Assembly (NCBI GenBank): GCA_024689605.1
Contig: JAILDD010000159.1
Span: forward strand, 1-9,762
Direction: 5' to 3'
DNA: 9,762 bases
Source of the DNA: Lachnospiraceae bacterium
Lineage (GTDB): Bacteria; Bacillota_A; Clostridia; Lachnospirales; Lachnospiraceae
Both the position numbers and the translations under genes were made by a program. Numbering within the stretch: the first letter of the stretch is position 1; the number at the start of each line of letters is the position of its first letter. The notes beneath the pieces are model-generated. The model did no database searches, had not been told where the DNA came from, and saw only the letters and a program-made list of their open reading frames with translations. Shown one piece after another: positions 1 to 7,513 of this stretch.

Positions 1-2061
1 ATAGGCAGGCAGGAAATGGGGAACCGCCTGGGGAAGTATGATGCGGAAGAATGAATGGAGATCCCCGTAGCCCAGAGCCAGGGCAGCTTCCGATTGTCCC
101 TTGTCTATTGCCTTTACACCTGCTTTCAGCATGCCGAATACCGCAGCACCAAAGACAAGGGTGAAGGCCACTACAGCTACGGCTGTTCCGCTTACCGAAG
201 TTTTTGCAAAAATAATGTAATAAAGTATCATCAGGAGCACCACTACCGGCATTCCCTGCACAAGCCATACGAAAAACCTTGTAATAAGTTCAGCCGCCCT
301 GTTTCCGTTACGGCAGGCCATGAACAGGATGAAGCCCAGTGCCGTACCGAAGAGTATGGACAGGACAGTGATCAATATGGTAGTGCCTATTCCCTGGAGG
401 AAAAGCTTCCAGCGGGCTTCCCTTATGAAAGTCTTTTCGAAGCTTTCAGCTGTCCTTTCAAAAAAGCCCTTATTTTCATCCTCCGGTTCTGCGGCCCTTA
501 CTATAAGCACAAAGGATGCTGGGTAGTATTCTATGAAATCAACAGCTTCCCTTCTCTCGTCCGTAACGATTATTGATCCGGCTCCCATTAGAGCCTTTCC
601 TGACTGCACATAGGACAGGACGGAGGCAAATTCCATCCCTACAAACTCCACATGCACATCCATCTCTTTGGCCATGAGCAGTATCATCTCGATATCGAAG
701 CCAATGAGCTCTCCGCCCTCTCCCGCATAGCTCATGGGTTCAAGGGCGTCGCAGGCAGCCACCTGTATTGTTCCGTTTGTTCCGGGCCAGTCCTGGGCAG
801 GAACAGTCTTTACGCTATCATCAAGGCCGGTCCATTTTTTCCACAGGGCTTTTTTCGTTTCCTCCGGGATGCTGTCGTATGCGGCCTGCCAGTCTGCAAG
901 GCTTTCATCCCCCTTGGAAAAAGCGAAGCCGAATGTCCCTTCCTTAAGGGGCTCCGGGAAAAGAGCAAGCTCCGGATCCCTGTTTACCGCCAGCTCTGCA
1001 ATAGCATTATTATTAAGGCAGGCATCAGTCTTGCCGTCCTTAAGCGCAAGAAGAATGTCGGCCATGTTATTAAAATACGAAAAGCTTCCTACCCCCGGGG
1101 CCTTGCTTTTTACCAGTTCCTCAAAAGGGGCCCCCACCAGCATGGATACGGTCTTGCCCTCCAGGTCTGAGAATTCGTCATATTCAGGCACGCATTCTCC
1201 GCTGCCGCTATCCTGCGAATTCTGCGCAAGATCTTTAGCCGGCACTGCCAGCACATATCCGCCGTAGCTTGTGGGGTCTGAGAAAAGGGCCTGCTCCCTG
1301 CGCTCAGGGGTCGCATTCATGTCAGTGGAAAAATCTGCCCTGCCGGACTGGACTGCCGGTATCCTTCCCGAGAAATCCACATCAAGTATTTCCAGAGCAT
1401 AACCTCTCTCACGGCAGAAACGGGTAACAAGGTCTATATCATAACCCACATTTTTCCCGTCCTTTATATAAGACCAGGGCATATCCGATGATGTGGTGAC
1501 GACCTTTATGGTGCCGTTCTCACCGGACAGTCCATCCATGTCCACAACCTTTCGGCTTTCATCCACCCCCAGCCAGATATCCTCAATTTCCTGCATGGTG
1601 CCGTCCGCAAACTTCTCAGCAAGAAAAGCATTGAGTTCTGCGCAGAGAGCTGCACTTTCAGGGTCGTCCTTCCTGAAAGCAAAACTGTACTCAGCCTCCG
1701 TCATCTTTTCACGGATAAAATCAATTTCCGGCTGCTCAGCGTGGATAGTCTTAAGATTAGGCTCGTCTCCGATATATGCGTCGATCTTTCCTGACAGAAG
1801 CGCCGCATTCAGGTCCGGATAGCTGCTGAAATACAGCAGTTCACTGTCCGGAAACTCTTCCTTTGCCAGGTCTTCCGTCGGGGTTCCTGTTATTACGCCT
1901 ATCTTTTTGCCGTTATATTCTTTCCAGGGGGCATCCTGCGTTTCTTCCTGCCCGCTGTCCTCCGAAGCATGTGCACTTATTGTTACAGCGTATGGGGCAA
2001 GGACTGCCATCAGCATGCACAATATGAGAAACTGTTTTATATTCTTTCGTTGTAAGATCAT
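1..2061 (-). CDS. Amino-acid ABC transporter: tandem substrate-binding lobes fused to permease (3' end off window)
   Basis: This frame is open from the ATG at 2061 to the left edge (687 codons, no stop), so the C-terminus is missing. Residues 1-32 form a Sec signal peptide with a likely cleavage after AHA (30-32). A lobe II-type segment follows (about 50-165, starting GKKIGV and ending WLG), then a complete SBP_bac_3-like domain (lobe I about 183-280 with the ATPERR motif; lobe II about 300-412). A lobe I-type segment comes next (about 430-525, with TDERREAVDF), then the permease. Permease helices start near residue 553, and the EAA loop that docks the ATPase lies at 658-681 (EAALALGYGD, then LPQAVP). 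By family, it should bind a polar amino acid outside the cell and pass it through the membrane; the ATPase gene is expected beyond the edge. The start is fixed by AGAGGTGG at 2070-2077, eight bases upstream. No clear promoter lies in the 65 bases behind it. The substrate cannot be told. Confidence 0.9.
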   Translation of the reverse strand, partial: MILQRKNIKQFLILCMLMAVLAPYAVTISAHASEDSGQEETQDAPWKEYNGKKIGVITGTPTEDLAKEEFPDSELLYFSSYPDLNAALLSGKIDAYIGDEPNLKTIHAEQPEIDFIREKMTEAEYSFAFRKDDPESAALCAELNAFLAEKFADGTMQEIEDIWLGVDESRKVVDMDGLSGENGTIKVVTTSSDMPWSYIKDGKNVGYDIDLVTRFCRERGYALEILDVDFSGRIPAVQSGRADFSTDMNATPERREQALFSDPTSYGGYVLAVPAKDLAQNSQDSGSGECVPEYDEFSDLEGKTVSMLVGAPFEELVKSKAPGVGSFSYFNNMADILLALKDGKTDACLNNNAIAELAVNRDPELALFPEPLKEGTFGFAFSKGDESLADWQAAYDSIPEETKKALWKKWTGLDDSVKTVPAQDWPGTNGTIQVAACDALEPMSYAGEGGELIGFDIEMILLMAKEMDVHVEFVGMEFASVLSYVQSGKALMGAGSIIVTDERREAVDFIEYYPASFVLIVRAAEPEDENKGFFERTAESFEKTFIREARWKLFLQGIGTTILITVLSILFGTALGFILFMACRNGNRAAELITRFFVWLVQGMPVVVLLMILYYIIFAKTSVSGTAVAVVAFTLVFGAAVFGMLKAGVKAIDKGQSEAALALGYGDLHSFFRIILPQAVPHFLPAY

Positions 2062-2126
2062 GAGTAAGTCCACCTCTTTACGAATCCTCTGTTAACGATG
2101 ATTATTTCATTTCACTTAGGCAATTA

Positions 2127-2249
2127 TTATTCCTGGTCATCCGATCCCGGCTTATATTCCTCCGGAACTTTTATATTATGTGCAAGCAAAAGTTCTGCAT
2201 ACTCCGGATTCTGAAGCCTCTGCCATCTCTCCTTGTGATTTCGAATTTA
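2127..2249 (-). other. In-frame 39-codon extension beyond the LtaS-like stop codon
   Basis: Directly after the TAA at 2247-2249 the same reading frame continues for 39 sense codons before a second TAA at 2127-2129. The residues look like a genuine hydrophilic, partly helical protein end (KERWQRLQNPEYAELLL, then HNIKVPEEY and a final GSDDQE), not like random translation. There is no ATG or GTG start in this frame with a ribosome binding site. I infer that it is the original C-terminus of the upstream gene, cut off by a point nonsense change, a sequencing error or, less likely, read through. The UAA-A context is not one known to favour readthrough. Confidence 0.5.
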
Positions 2250-4559
2250 CTCAGCGGCTTCCTGATTCTCAGGCGGTGCAGGTACAGGCTCGCTGTCAGT
2301 ATTGTCTGCAGTGTTGTCCTCTGCCGGCGGCAGAACATTTTGCGTATCGTCTGCCGCAGGCTGTGTCTCATCCTGCGGCACAGTCTGCGTATCATCCGGC
2401 AGCACAGCTTCCGTAGGCAGAACATCCGTAACCGTTTCCTCTGCAGGTGCTTCCGTAGGTGCAATATAGTTTGTTCTGCCATAGGTCGTTGCAGACCGGG
2501 AGGATTCTGCATCCGGAAATACATGCCGGTAATAATCCGAAGACAGGCATTTCCTGCAGAAATTAACCTTATTCTTAACTATAGTCTTAATCTCAGCTTC
2601 ATACCCCTCAGGTATCACTGTATCCTCGCTTGCAGGGGTAAACTTCCCGCTGGCCGCGATATATGTACCCAGGTCGGTTTTCCAGTCGTAGGAAAGGTCA
2701 AAGATCAAAGGCTGTGCATCAGAAAGCACATCCCGGCCCACCATGAGCCTGGAATCGAATTCAATACCAAAGAGATTGAGCAGCGTAGGTGTAATATCAG
2801 GGCTGAAAACCGGATCATCTACAACGATAGGATCCATATCTTCCAATACGCCGGACCATATGATGAGACGGTTGTGGTCACGTACAAGATTATTCTTAAC
2901 GGGTTCACCATAGAGTTCAGGAAGTGAGCTTCCGTAAGACAGGCCGTAGGGAAAATGGTCTGCGGATATCACGATGACGGTATCATCCGCAATCCCCTTT
3001 TCTTCCAGCGTGTCCACCAGATATTCCATTGCAGCCTCAAACTCCAGCTGACAGGCAATATAGGCTTTTACCTGTGAAGAGTAATCAAGATCAGCCACTT
3101 CATCCTGATGTTTTTTTGACATCGCATTGCTTGAGAAGGAATATGTGCTATGTCCGCTGACTGTCATATAGTAGATATTGAAGGGCTGATTATCTATGTA
3201 AGTCGGAAGGGTCGCCTCGAACATGTCCTTATCGCTAAGGGACCAGGCATGGTCAAGCATCTTTTCCAGGCCGTTGCCGTTTGCCATGAACCCGTCAGAA
3301 TACCCGAGGTTAATATGTGTTGCATTACGGTTATAGAAAGTATATGAACCGTTGTGGTACATCTTCCCATAATAACCCAGCCGGTTCAGCTGATATCCCA
3401 TCGTCATGTAGTTTAAGTTATTACGTGTGTCGGTCATGGATGAACCACCGTCCGTGGGAAGCATTCCCATAAGGATATTATACTCACCGCCGGTAGTTCC
3501 GGCTCCGGAAGGCTGATAGTAGTCGTTAAACTGTATGCCTTTAGTTGCCAGCCTATACAGTGTAGGCGTCAGCTCTCCATCAATGACTTCAGCAGAAAAC
3601 GCCTCAGCCGTTATTAATATAAGATTCTTGCCCTCAAATAATCCCGTGTACTGATTTTTCATGGAAGGCGTAAGGGATGCCACATACAGATCCATTGCCT
3701 GAAGATTTCCCGATGTGGTTTCAGCAAGAGCCTCAAAATCAATATCAAGTACATTCGGGGTATAAACGATCTCCTCCGGGATTTCGGAAGCATCGCCATC
3801 TGCTGCATTTGCAGATGCATAAGCGTCTACTGAAGAAGGCGTCGGATAAGGCTTTCCCACTGCTGCTGCAGTCTCATGCGTATCCTCCGGAAGAACAAAT
3901 CCCGCCATATCATCATCCTCATCCTCGCAGCAGCTTAACCAGGGAATCGCCTCCCTTACTTCCAGACGCGCCGCCGTATTTACTCCCAGCATACGTACTG
4001 CCCTGTCAAAGCTGTATTCATCAGTGTAGGAATGGTTCATGCCGTCATTTCCGCTGATATAAAGTCTGTAAGAGACAAAAAACAGTACTGTCAGTGACGC
4101 AGTAATTGCTATTCCTTTGGGCTTAAGACGTTTAGCTTCATCCTTCCGCATAAGGATCAGGTAAAGGACAAAAGGAAGCAGGAAAAGCAAGAAATGCAGA
4201 ATTCCGTTAAAAGACAGCAGAAGGATCCTGATATCATCAGAGTATTCCGTTACAGCACCGGATGCACCGTTTGTCATGGTACCGAATGAGTAGAAAACAC
4301 CGAACTGTGCAAATATGAAATAGATCAGCAGAAAAAGCAGGCTCTGCAGAAACAGAAAGGACGCCCGCAGTGCTCTGTTGATATTCCTGTTTTTAAACAA
4401 AGATGATAAGAGGAAAAACAGGCTGCCTAAAAATACGCTTGAAATTACAATACCAATCAGATTGCCGGCTGAAAAAGCCACATCTGTTGACATGATCAGT
4501 ACTGTCTCCAGATAGATTATCGATAATGAACAATATATGGCAAAAAAAAGAGTAAACAT
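2247..4559 (-). CDS. LtaS-family lipoteichoic acid synthase / sulfatase-fold phosphoglycerol transferase
   Basis: The 770-residue protein is predicted to transfer glycerol phosphate from phosphatidylglycerol to a surface polymer or glycolipid, with its catalytic domain outside the membrane. Five N-terminal helices are visible (about 2-22, 33-55, 66-91, 110-136, 149-168). The sulfatase-type domain (about 310-650) carries the expected active-site set: E319 in LITAEAFS, a GTT segment giving the nucleophile (T355 or T356), H470 in VSGH, D534-H535 in VISADH, and PDITPTLLNLFGI at 587-599. These match the Mn ligands and Thr nucleophile of Staphylococcus LtaS. Odd features are a Cys-Cys-acidic run (210-217), a CRKC pair (668-671) and an acidic Pro/Thr tail (700-770), with extra in-frame codons after the stop. 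I chose the ATG at 4559 over one at 4667 because AAGGGGTG (4566-4573) precedes it, and the longer start lies inside the previous operon's terminator and upstream of this gene's promoter. The exact polymer made is unknown. Confidence 0.92.
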   Translation of the reverse strand: MFTLFFAIYCSLSIIYLETVLIMSTDVAFSAGNLIGIVISSVFLGSLFFLLSSLFKNRNINRALRASFLFLQSLLFLLIYFIFAQFGVFYSFGTMTNGASGAVTEYSDDIRILLLSFNGILHFLLFLLPFVLYLILMRKDEAKRLKPKGIAITASLTVLFFVSYRLYISGNDGMNHSYTDEYSFDRAVRMLGVNTAARLEVREAIPWLSCCEDEDDDMAGFVLPEDTHETAAAVGKPYPTPSSVDAYASANAADGDASEIPEEIVYTPNVLDIDFEALAETTSGNLQAMDLYVASLTPSMKNQYTGLFEGKNLILITAEAFSAEVIDGELTPTLYRLATKGIQFNDYYQPSGAGTTGGEYNILMGMLPTDGGSSMTDTRNNLNYMTMGYQLNRLGYYGKMYHNGSYTFYNRNATHINLGYSDGFMANGNGLEKMLDHAWSLSDKDMFEATLPTYIDNQPFNIYYMTVSGHSTYSFSSNAMSKKHQDEVADLDYSSQVKAYIACQLEFEAAMEYLVDTLEEKGIADDTVIVISADHFPYGLSYGSSLPELYGEPVKNNLVRDHNRLIIWSGVLEDMDPIVVDDPVFSPDITPTLLNLFGIEFDSRLMVGRDVLSDAQPLIFDLSYDWKTDLGTYIAASGKFTPASEDTVIPEGYEAEIKTIVKNKVNFCRKCLSSDYYRHVFPDAESSRSATTYGRTNYIAPTEAPAEETVTDVLPTEAVLPDDTQTVPQDETQPAADDTQNVLPPAEDNTADNTDSEPVPAPPENQEAAE
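2250..2459 (-). repeat. Acidic Pro/Thr/Asp/Gln-rich tail with DDTQ repeats in the LtaS-like protein
   Basis: The last 70 or so residues of the LtaS-like protein (about 700-770) are nearly free of hydrophobic residues. They repeat the pieces PTEA (twice) and DDTQ (twice, with a related DETQ between them). At DNA level, the corresponding imperfect repeats around 2338-2405 share a GCGTATC core. No LPXTG motif or hydrophobic anchor follows. The segment should be an extended, negatively charged stalk outside the membrane; this role is inference. Confidence 0.6.
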
Positions 4560-4565
4560 TGTGAA

Positions 4566-4573
4566 CACCCCTT
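4566..4573 (-). promoter_or_regulatory. Ribosome binding site deciding the LtaS-like start
   Basis: AAGGGGTG lies six bases before the ATG at 4559. No comparable site precedes the upstream in-frame ATG at 4667, which sits inside a terminator stem. This supports a protein start of MFTLFFAIYC. Confidence 0.75.
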
Positions 4574-4592
4574 GGGTTTTATGCAACTTTAT

Positions 4593-4621
4593 AATTATCG
4601 CATATTTCACATGTTCGTCAA
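4593..4621 (-). promoter_or_regulatory. Sigma-A-like promoter of the LtaS-like gene
   Basis: On the minus strand there is TTGACG (4616-4621), a 17-base spacer, then ATAATT (4593-4598; shifting one base gives TAATTA). It lies after the trp operon terminator and about 20 bases before the ribosome binding site, so the LtaS-like gene is probably its own transcription unit. Confidence 0.6.
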
Positions 4622-4629
4622 GGAAACAG

Positions 4630-4668
4630 ATATAAATAAATGGGGCCGCCCCTTTGGACTGCCCCATT
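4630..4668 (-). terminator. Intrinsic terminator of the trpXYZ operon
   Basis: Four bases past the trpZ stop, the transcript can form an 8-bp stem AATGGGGC/GCCCCATT (4661-4668 with 4639-4646) around a 14-base loop, followed by TTATTTATAT. The tail is AU-rich, not a pure U run, so termination may be partial. Confidence 0.65.
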
Positions 4669-4672
4669 CACA

Positions 4673-5467
4673 TTATGCATCTTTATCTAAAAGCATCCTG
4701 TCGTTATCCAGTGCCCTTCCCGCTATATCCTTGAAGCGGTCAAGCAGATCCTGCACTGTCATTGAAGCCCTCTCATTACCGGACACATCAAGGATGATCT
4801 TTCCCCTGTCCATCATAAGGGTTCTGTTTCCGAGAGTAAGCGCTGACTGCATATTATGGGTGATCATAAGGCAGGTCAGCTTTTCCTTGCTTACCACATT
4901 CGAAGTGATCTCAAGTACCTTGTCTGCCGCAGCCGGATCAAGGGCCGCAGTATGCTCATCCAGTAATAATAAACTGGGCGGATTGATCGTTGCCATTAAC
5001 AATGTAACTGCCTGGCGCTGGCCGCCGGACAGAAGCCCCATGGGCTGCTTCATCCTGTCCTCCAGCCCCATGCCTAACCTTGACAGTATCTCCCGGAATT
5101 CATTCCGCTGCTCCTTTGTCATGTGGGAAAGCCAGCCGTCCTTTCCTGCCGCAAGCATCAGGTTTTCTTCTATGGTCATGCCTGCTGCCGTCCCCCGCAT
5201 AGGATCCTGGAAAAGGCGTCCTATTTTCCTTGCCCTGACATATTCAGGGGCAAGGGTTATATCCTCGCCGTCAAGCTCAATCCTGCCGCTGTCGGTGATA
5301 AAGCTGCCGCCTATGGCATTGAACAGTGTGGATTTGCCCGCACCGTTGGCACCTATTATTGTCACAAAGTCTCCGTCTTCCACCTTAAGATCCAGCTTAT
5401 CCAGCACCAGCTTGGCATTGACAGTACCGGGGTTGAATGTCTTTGAGATTTCCGAAATATTAAGCAT
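4673..5467 (-). CDS. trpZ: TrpZ-like ABC transporter ATPase of a tryptophan uptake system
   Basis: This 264-residue cytosolic ATPase powers the membrane permease encoded just upstream. Its nucleotide-binding motifs are complete: Walker A GANGAGKST at 39-47, Q-loop Q87 in RLFQDP, signature LSGGQ at 146-150, Walker B LLLLDE ending at 171, D-loop AALD at 174-177, and switch histidine H204. The overall sequence resembles the uncharacterised-transport ATPases (COG1101 type) paired with TrpX/TrpY. A GTG at 5473 is also in frame, but it is only two bases from GGAGGG (5476-5481). The ATG at 5467 stands eight bases from that site and gives MLNISEISKTF, so I prefer it. The start overlaps the trpY end by eight bases, which implies translational coupling. 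The substrate assignment rests on the T-box leader and on the receptor and permease family. Confidence 0.9.
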   Translation of the reverse strand: MLNISEISKTFNPGTVNAKLVLDKLDLKVEDGDFVTIIGANGAGKSTLFNAIGGSFITDSGRIELDGEDITLAPEYVRARKIGRLFQDPMRGTAAGMTIEENLMLAAGKDGWLSHMTKEQRNEFREILSRLGMGLEDRMKQPMGLLSGGQRQAVTLLMATINPPSLLLLDEHTAALDPAAADKVLEITSNVVSKEKLTCLMITHNMQSALTLGNRTLMMDRGKIILDVSGNERASMTVQDLLDRFKDIAGRALDNDRMLLDKDA

Positions 5468-6413
5468 GGCCACTGCCCTCCGATCTGCCGGCAGGACGCT
5501 TTTTCAGCCCCATGCTGCGCTTTATAAGCGGAAGCCTTGTCTTAAAGTAAGGCCCGCTGATGGCGATAATGACAATCACAGACGATACGAACTTAAGCAT
5601 ATATGCCGGCAGGTTAAACCTGAGGGCTATGGTATACACAAGTCTGAAAACAAAGGCCCCGGCAACAGCACCTAACGCCTTTGAAGTTATCCCGCCTTTT
5701 GACACAAGAGCCTGGCCTATTAGAAGCGATGCCAGTGCAATAGTTACCATGCCCGAGCCTATGTCGATATTAACCGACTTCTGTGACTGGGCTAAAAGGC
5801 AGCCGCTGAGTGCAGTAAAAGCATTTGCGATGCACAGTCCCACGATGGTAGTGAAGGCAGGATTTATGGACGATGACTTTACCATATCCGGATTGTTGCC
5901 CGTAGCCCTAATGGCTAAGCCCAACCTGGTCCTTAAAAAGAGTGCCAGGAAAACCACCACCAGAATAACTGCCACAGCAGCTATGATAAGCTTATAGGCT
6001 CCGCCTAAAAATGTGTCCTGCAGAATATCCTTAAGCTGGGTAAATATTGTCTCCGTCTTGTTCATATTGAGCAGTGACGAATTGCCCATAATGGCGATAT
6101 TTATCGAGTACCATGCAGTATTGACTATGATACCTGCCAGCAGGCTTTCAACACCCATCCTGGTCTGAAGCACTGCCACTATGAATCCGGATATCACACC
6201 CGCCGCCATGGCAGCGGGTATGGATAAATAGGGATGTCCGGATATGGCCACAACCGCGCCAACGGTAGCTCCCATAGTAAAGCAGCCGTCCGTTGACAGG
6301 TCGCAGACGTTTAGCATCGTATAGCTCAGGTAAAGAGCAAGTACTGTAAGTGCGCTGATAAGACCAAGCTCTAGGGCGGTCTGAAGCAGCGGAAGCAGTT
6401 CACCTATTCCCAT
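5460..6413 (-). CDS. trpY: TrpY-like ABC transporter permease of a tryptophan uptake system
   Basis: This is a 317-residue polytopic membrane protein of the BPD_transp_2 / COG4120 permease type. It has hydrophobic segments throughout (near 14-34, 45-58, 65-83, 88-110, 140-160, 186-208, 221-236, 245-265 and 272-288). Family-typical signatures include LNVCDLSTDGCFTMGA (34-49) and RATGNNPDM (169-177); the latter is the likely cytoplasmic coupling region. The C-terminal 25 or so residues are basic and cytoplasmic (KTRLPLIKRS, then KKRP). It should form the membrane channel driven by the following ATPase and fed by the preceding lipoprotein. A GTG at 6416 directly precedes the ATG at 6413. The ribosome binding site AGAGG at 6420-6424 is six bases from the ATG but only three from the GTG, so I start at the ATG. 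It lies 11 bases after the trpX stop. Confidence 0.9.
   Translation of the reverse strand: MGIGELLPLLQTALELGLISALTVLALYLSYTMLNVCDLSTDGCFTMGATVGAVVAISGHPYLSIPAAMAAGVISGFIVAVLQTRMGVESLLAGIIVNTAWYSINIAIMGNSSLLNMNKTETIFTQLKDILQDTFLGGAYKLIIAAVAVILVVVFLALFLRTRLGLAIRATGNNPDMVKSSSINPAFTTIVGLCIANAFTALSGCLLAQSQKSVNIDIGSGMVTIALASLLIGQALVSKGGITSKALGAVAGAFVFRLVYTIALRFNLPAYMLKFVSSVIVIIAISGPYFKTRLPLIKRSMGLKKRPAGRSEGSGHA
5476..5481 (-). promoter_or_regulatory. Ribosome binding site deciding the trpZ start
   Basis: GGAGGG sits inside the trpY coding end. It is eight bases from the ATG at 5467 but only two from an alternative GTG at 5473, so it favours the ATG. Confidence 0.6.
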
Positions 6414-6419
6414 CACAAA

Positions 6420-6424
6420 CCTCT
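6420..6424 (-). promoter_or_regulatory. Ribosome binding site deciding the trpY start
   Basis: AGAGG lies in the trpX-trpY gap, six bases before the ATG at 6413 and three before an in-frame GTG at 6416. The spacing supports the ATG. Confidence 0.55.
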
Positions 6425-7480
6425 TTATTCAAAGCTTTCTGCTGTTGTGATGCTCTCAACCTTTGTGCAGTAAGGTGCAAATTCTTCCTTGAGGTCATCA
6501 AATGAAAGGCCTAAAGCATCGCATACATCTGTATTTATGGTAGCAGTTCCGTTATCAAAAGTCCTTACGGGTGTGGAAGCCGGATCAGCACCGTTTATCA
6601 GTATCTCGCCTACCATGTCTGCAGTTTCAACACCCAGGTTTGCATAGTCTACACCGTAGCCTAAGAATGCGCCATTCAGGGCGAATGAATCAGCACCGGC
6701 ATAATGAAGGATGCCTGCCTCAGCAAGCTTCTCGTATATGGAAAGCTCTGCTGTCATTATCGTGTTATCTGAGGGTGTGAATATAGCCTCTACTCCGTCA
6801 GCTATGAATGCGTCAACGGCAAGGGACACCTCGTCAACATTTGTTCCCGTGTGCTCCACATACTCTATTCCCTTTTCATCAAGGAAAGCCTTTGCGTCAG
6901 CAATGGCAGCCGTTGATGCATCCTGTCCTACGTCATACAGAAGGCCGACCTTCTGGATGTCAGGGTTCTGAACAAGGATCAGGTTCATTATCGCATTGGT
7001 ATCCAGATAATCGGATGTACCTGTTATGTTTGCGCCGGGCGCACTGTTGGATGCAACGATTCCTGCGCCCTCGGGATCCGAAACTGCAGCGAAAACAACG
7101 GGAATGCCGTTATCCTCTGTTGCAGCCTGCATGGTCATTGCAACAGGAGTAGCAACGCCTACCATCAGGTCCACATCATCAGAAATGAAGTTTGCAACAA
7201 TCTGGGAAAGTACATTTGAATCCGCATTGCAGTTGTCATACTCGATCTCGAATTTAACATTGTTTTCCGCACCGATCTCATCAAGACGATTTTCAATGTT
7301 GCTTACGATCTGGTTTAATGATGCGTCGTCAACATAGTTGCAAATGCCGACCTTGTAGGTCTTCTCTGCTGTCTGGTCAGCACTGCCCTCCGCAGCGTCG
7401 CCTGCTCCTGTGGTGCTGCATGCGCAGAATGATGCAGTCATTACTGCCGCCATCAGAAATGATAAAATCCTCTTTTTCAT
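6425..7480 (-). CDS. trpX: TrpX-like substrate-binding lipoprotein of a tryptophan uptake system
   Basis: This 351-residue extracellular receptor captures the substrate and hands it to the TrpY/TrpZ transporter. Residues 1-21 are a lipoprotein signal (KKR, a hydrophobic core, then FCAC). C21 is the most likely lipidated residue and C19 a less likely alternative. A Ser/Gly/Ala/Glu-rich tether follows to about residue 40, then the two-lobed periplasmic-binding domain of the TrpX (COG2984) type. Recognisable segments are VGVATPVAMTMQAA (107-120), IPVVFAAVSDP (126-136), and NITGTSDYLDT (151-161). The length is normal for the family. I chose the ATG at 7480 over one seven codons upstream because AAGGAGG (7486-7492) is five bases away and the signal peptide then starts MKKR. 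It is the first gene after a Trp-specific T-box, which supports tryptophan (or an indole or precursor compound) as substrate; binding itself is not shown. Confidence 0.92.
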   Translation of the reverse strand: MKKRILSFLMAAVMTASFCACSTTGAGDAAEGSADQTAEKTYKVGICNYVDDASLNQIVSNIENRLDEIGAENNVKFEIEYDNCNADSNVLSQIVANFISDDVDLMVGVATPVAMTMQAATEDNGIPVVFAAVSDPEGAGIVASNSAPGANITGTSDYLDTNAIMNLILVQNPDIQKVGLLYDVGQDASTAAIADAKAFLDEKGIEYVEHTGTNVDEVSLAVDAFIADGVEAIFTPSDNTIMTAELSIYEKLAEAGILHYAGADSFALNGAFLGYGVDYANLGVETADMVGEILINGADPASTPVRTFDNGTATINTDVCDALGLSFDDLKEEFAPYCTKVESITTAESFE

Positions 7481-7494
7481 AGTTTCCTCCTTCT

Positions 7495-7510
7495 GCCGCA
7501 TTCTTGCGGC
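7495..7510 (-). other. Hairpin just upstream of the trpX ribosome binding site
   Basis: On the transcript GCCGCA-AGAA-UGCGGC forms a perfect 6-bp, GC-rich stem with a tetraloop. Its base ends two bases before AAGGAGG of trpX. It is too close to the ribosome binding site to be a terminator and has no U tract. It may position or protect the 5' end of the mRNA, or affect initiation. Confidence 0.5.
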
Positions 7511-7513
7511 GGT

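Noticed and set aside
55..1267. Several plus-strand frames of about 170 codons at the left end
   Set aside because: They are antisense to the continuous receptor-permease fusion, whose lobes and EAA loop are clear.
2062..2126. A possible promoter or terminator between the LtaS-like gene and the receptor-permease fusion
   Set aside because: I see AT-rich -10-like pieces but no matching -35 at proper spacing and no hairpin; co-transcription with the LtaS-like gene or a promoter inside its end is as likely.
2178..2226. A 16-codon minus-strand frame starting in AAGGAGAGATGG after the LtaS-like stop
   Set aside because: The purine-rich site is only about two bases from the ATG, and the overlapping frame reads as the protein-like extension of the upstream gene instead.
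2171..2524. A 117-codon minus-strand frame rich in Arg and Leu at the end of the LtaS-like gene
   Set aside because: It is a frame-shifted shadow of the acidic tail; the true frame is set by the catalytic domain upstream.
2178..2927. A plus-strand frame (249 codons) rich in Arg, Cys and Leu
   Set aside because: It lies antisense to the LtaS-like gene, and its composition reflects the complement of the acidic repeat tail.
4572..5675. A long plus-strand frame (367 codons) across trpZ and the end of trpY
   Set aside because: It is antisense to two well-supported genes with intact motifs, has low-complexity Ser/Leu composition and no ribosome binding site.
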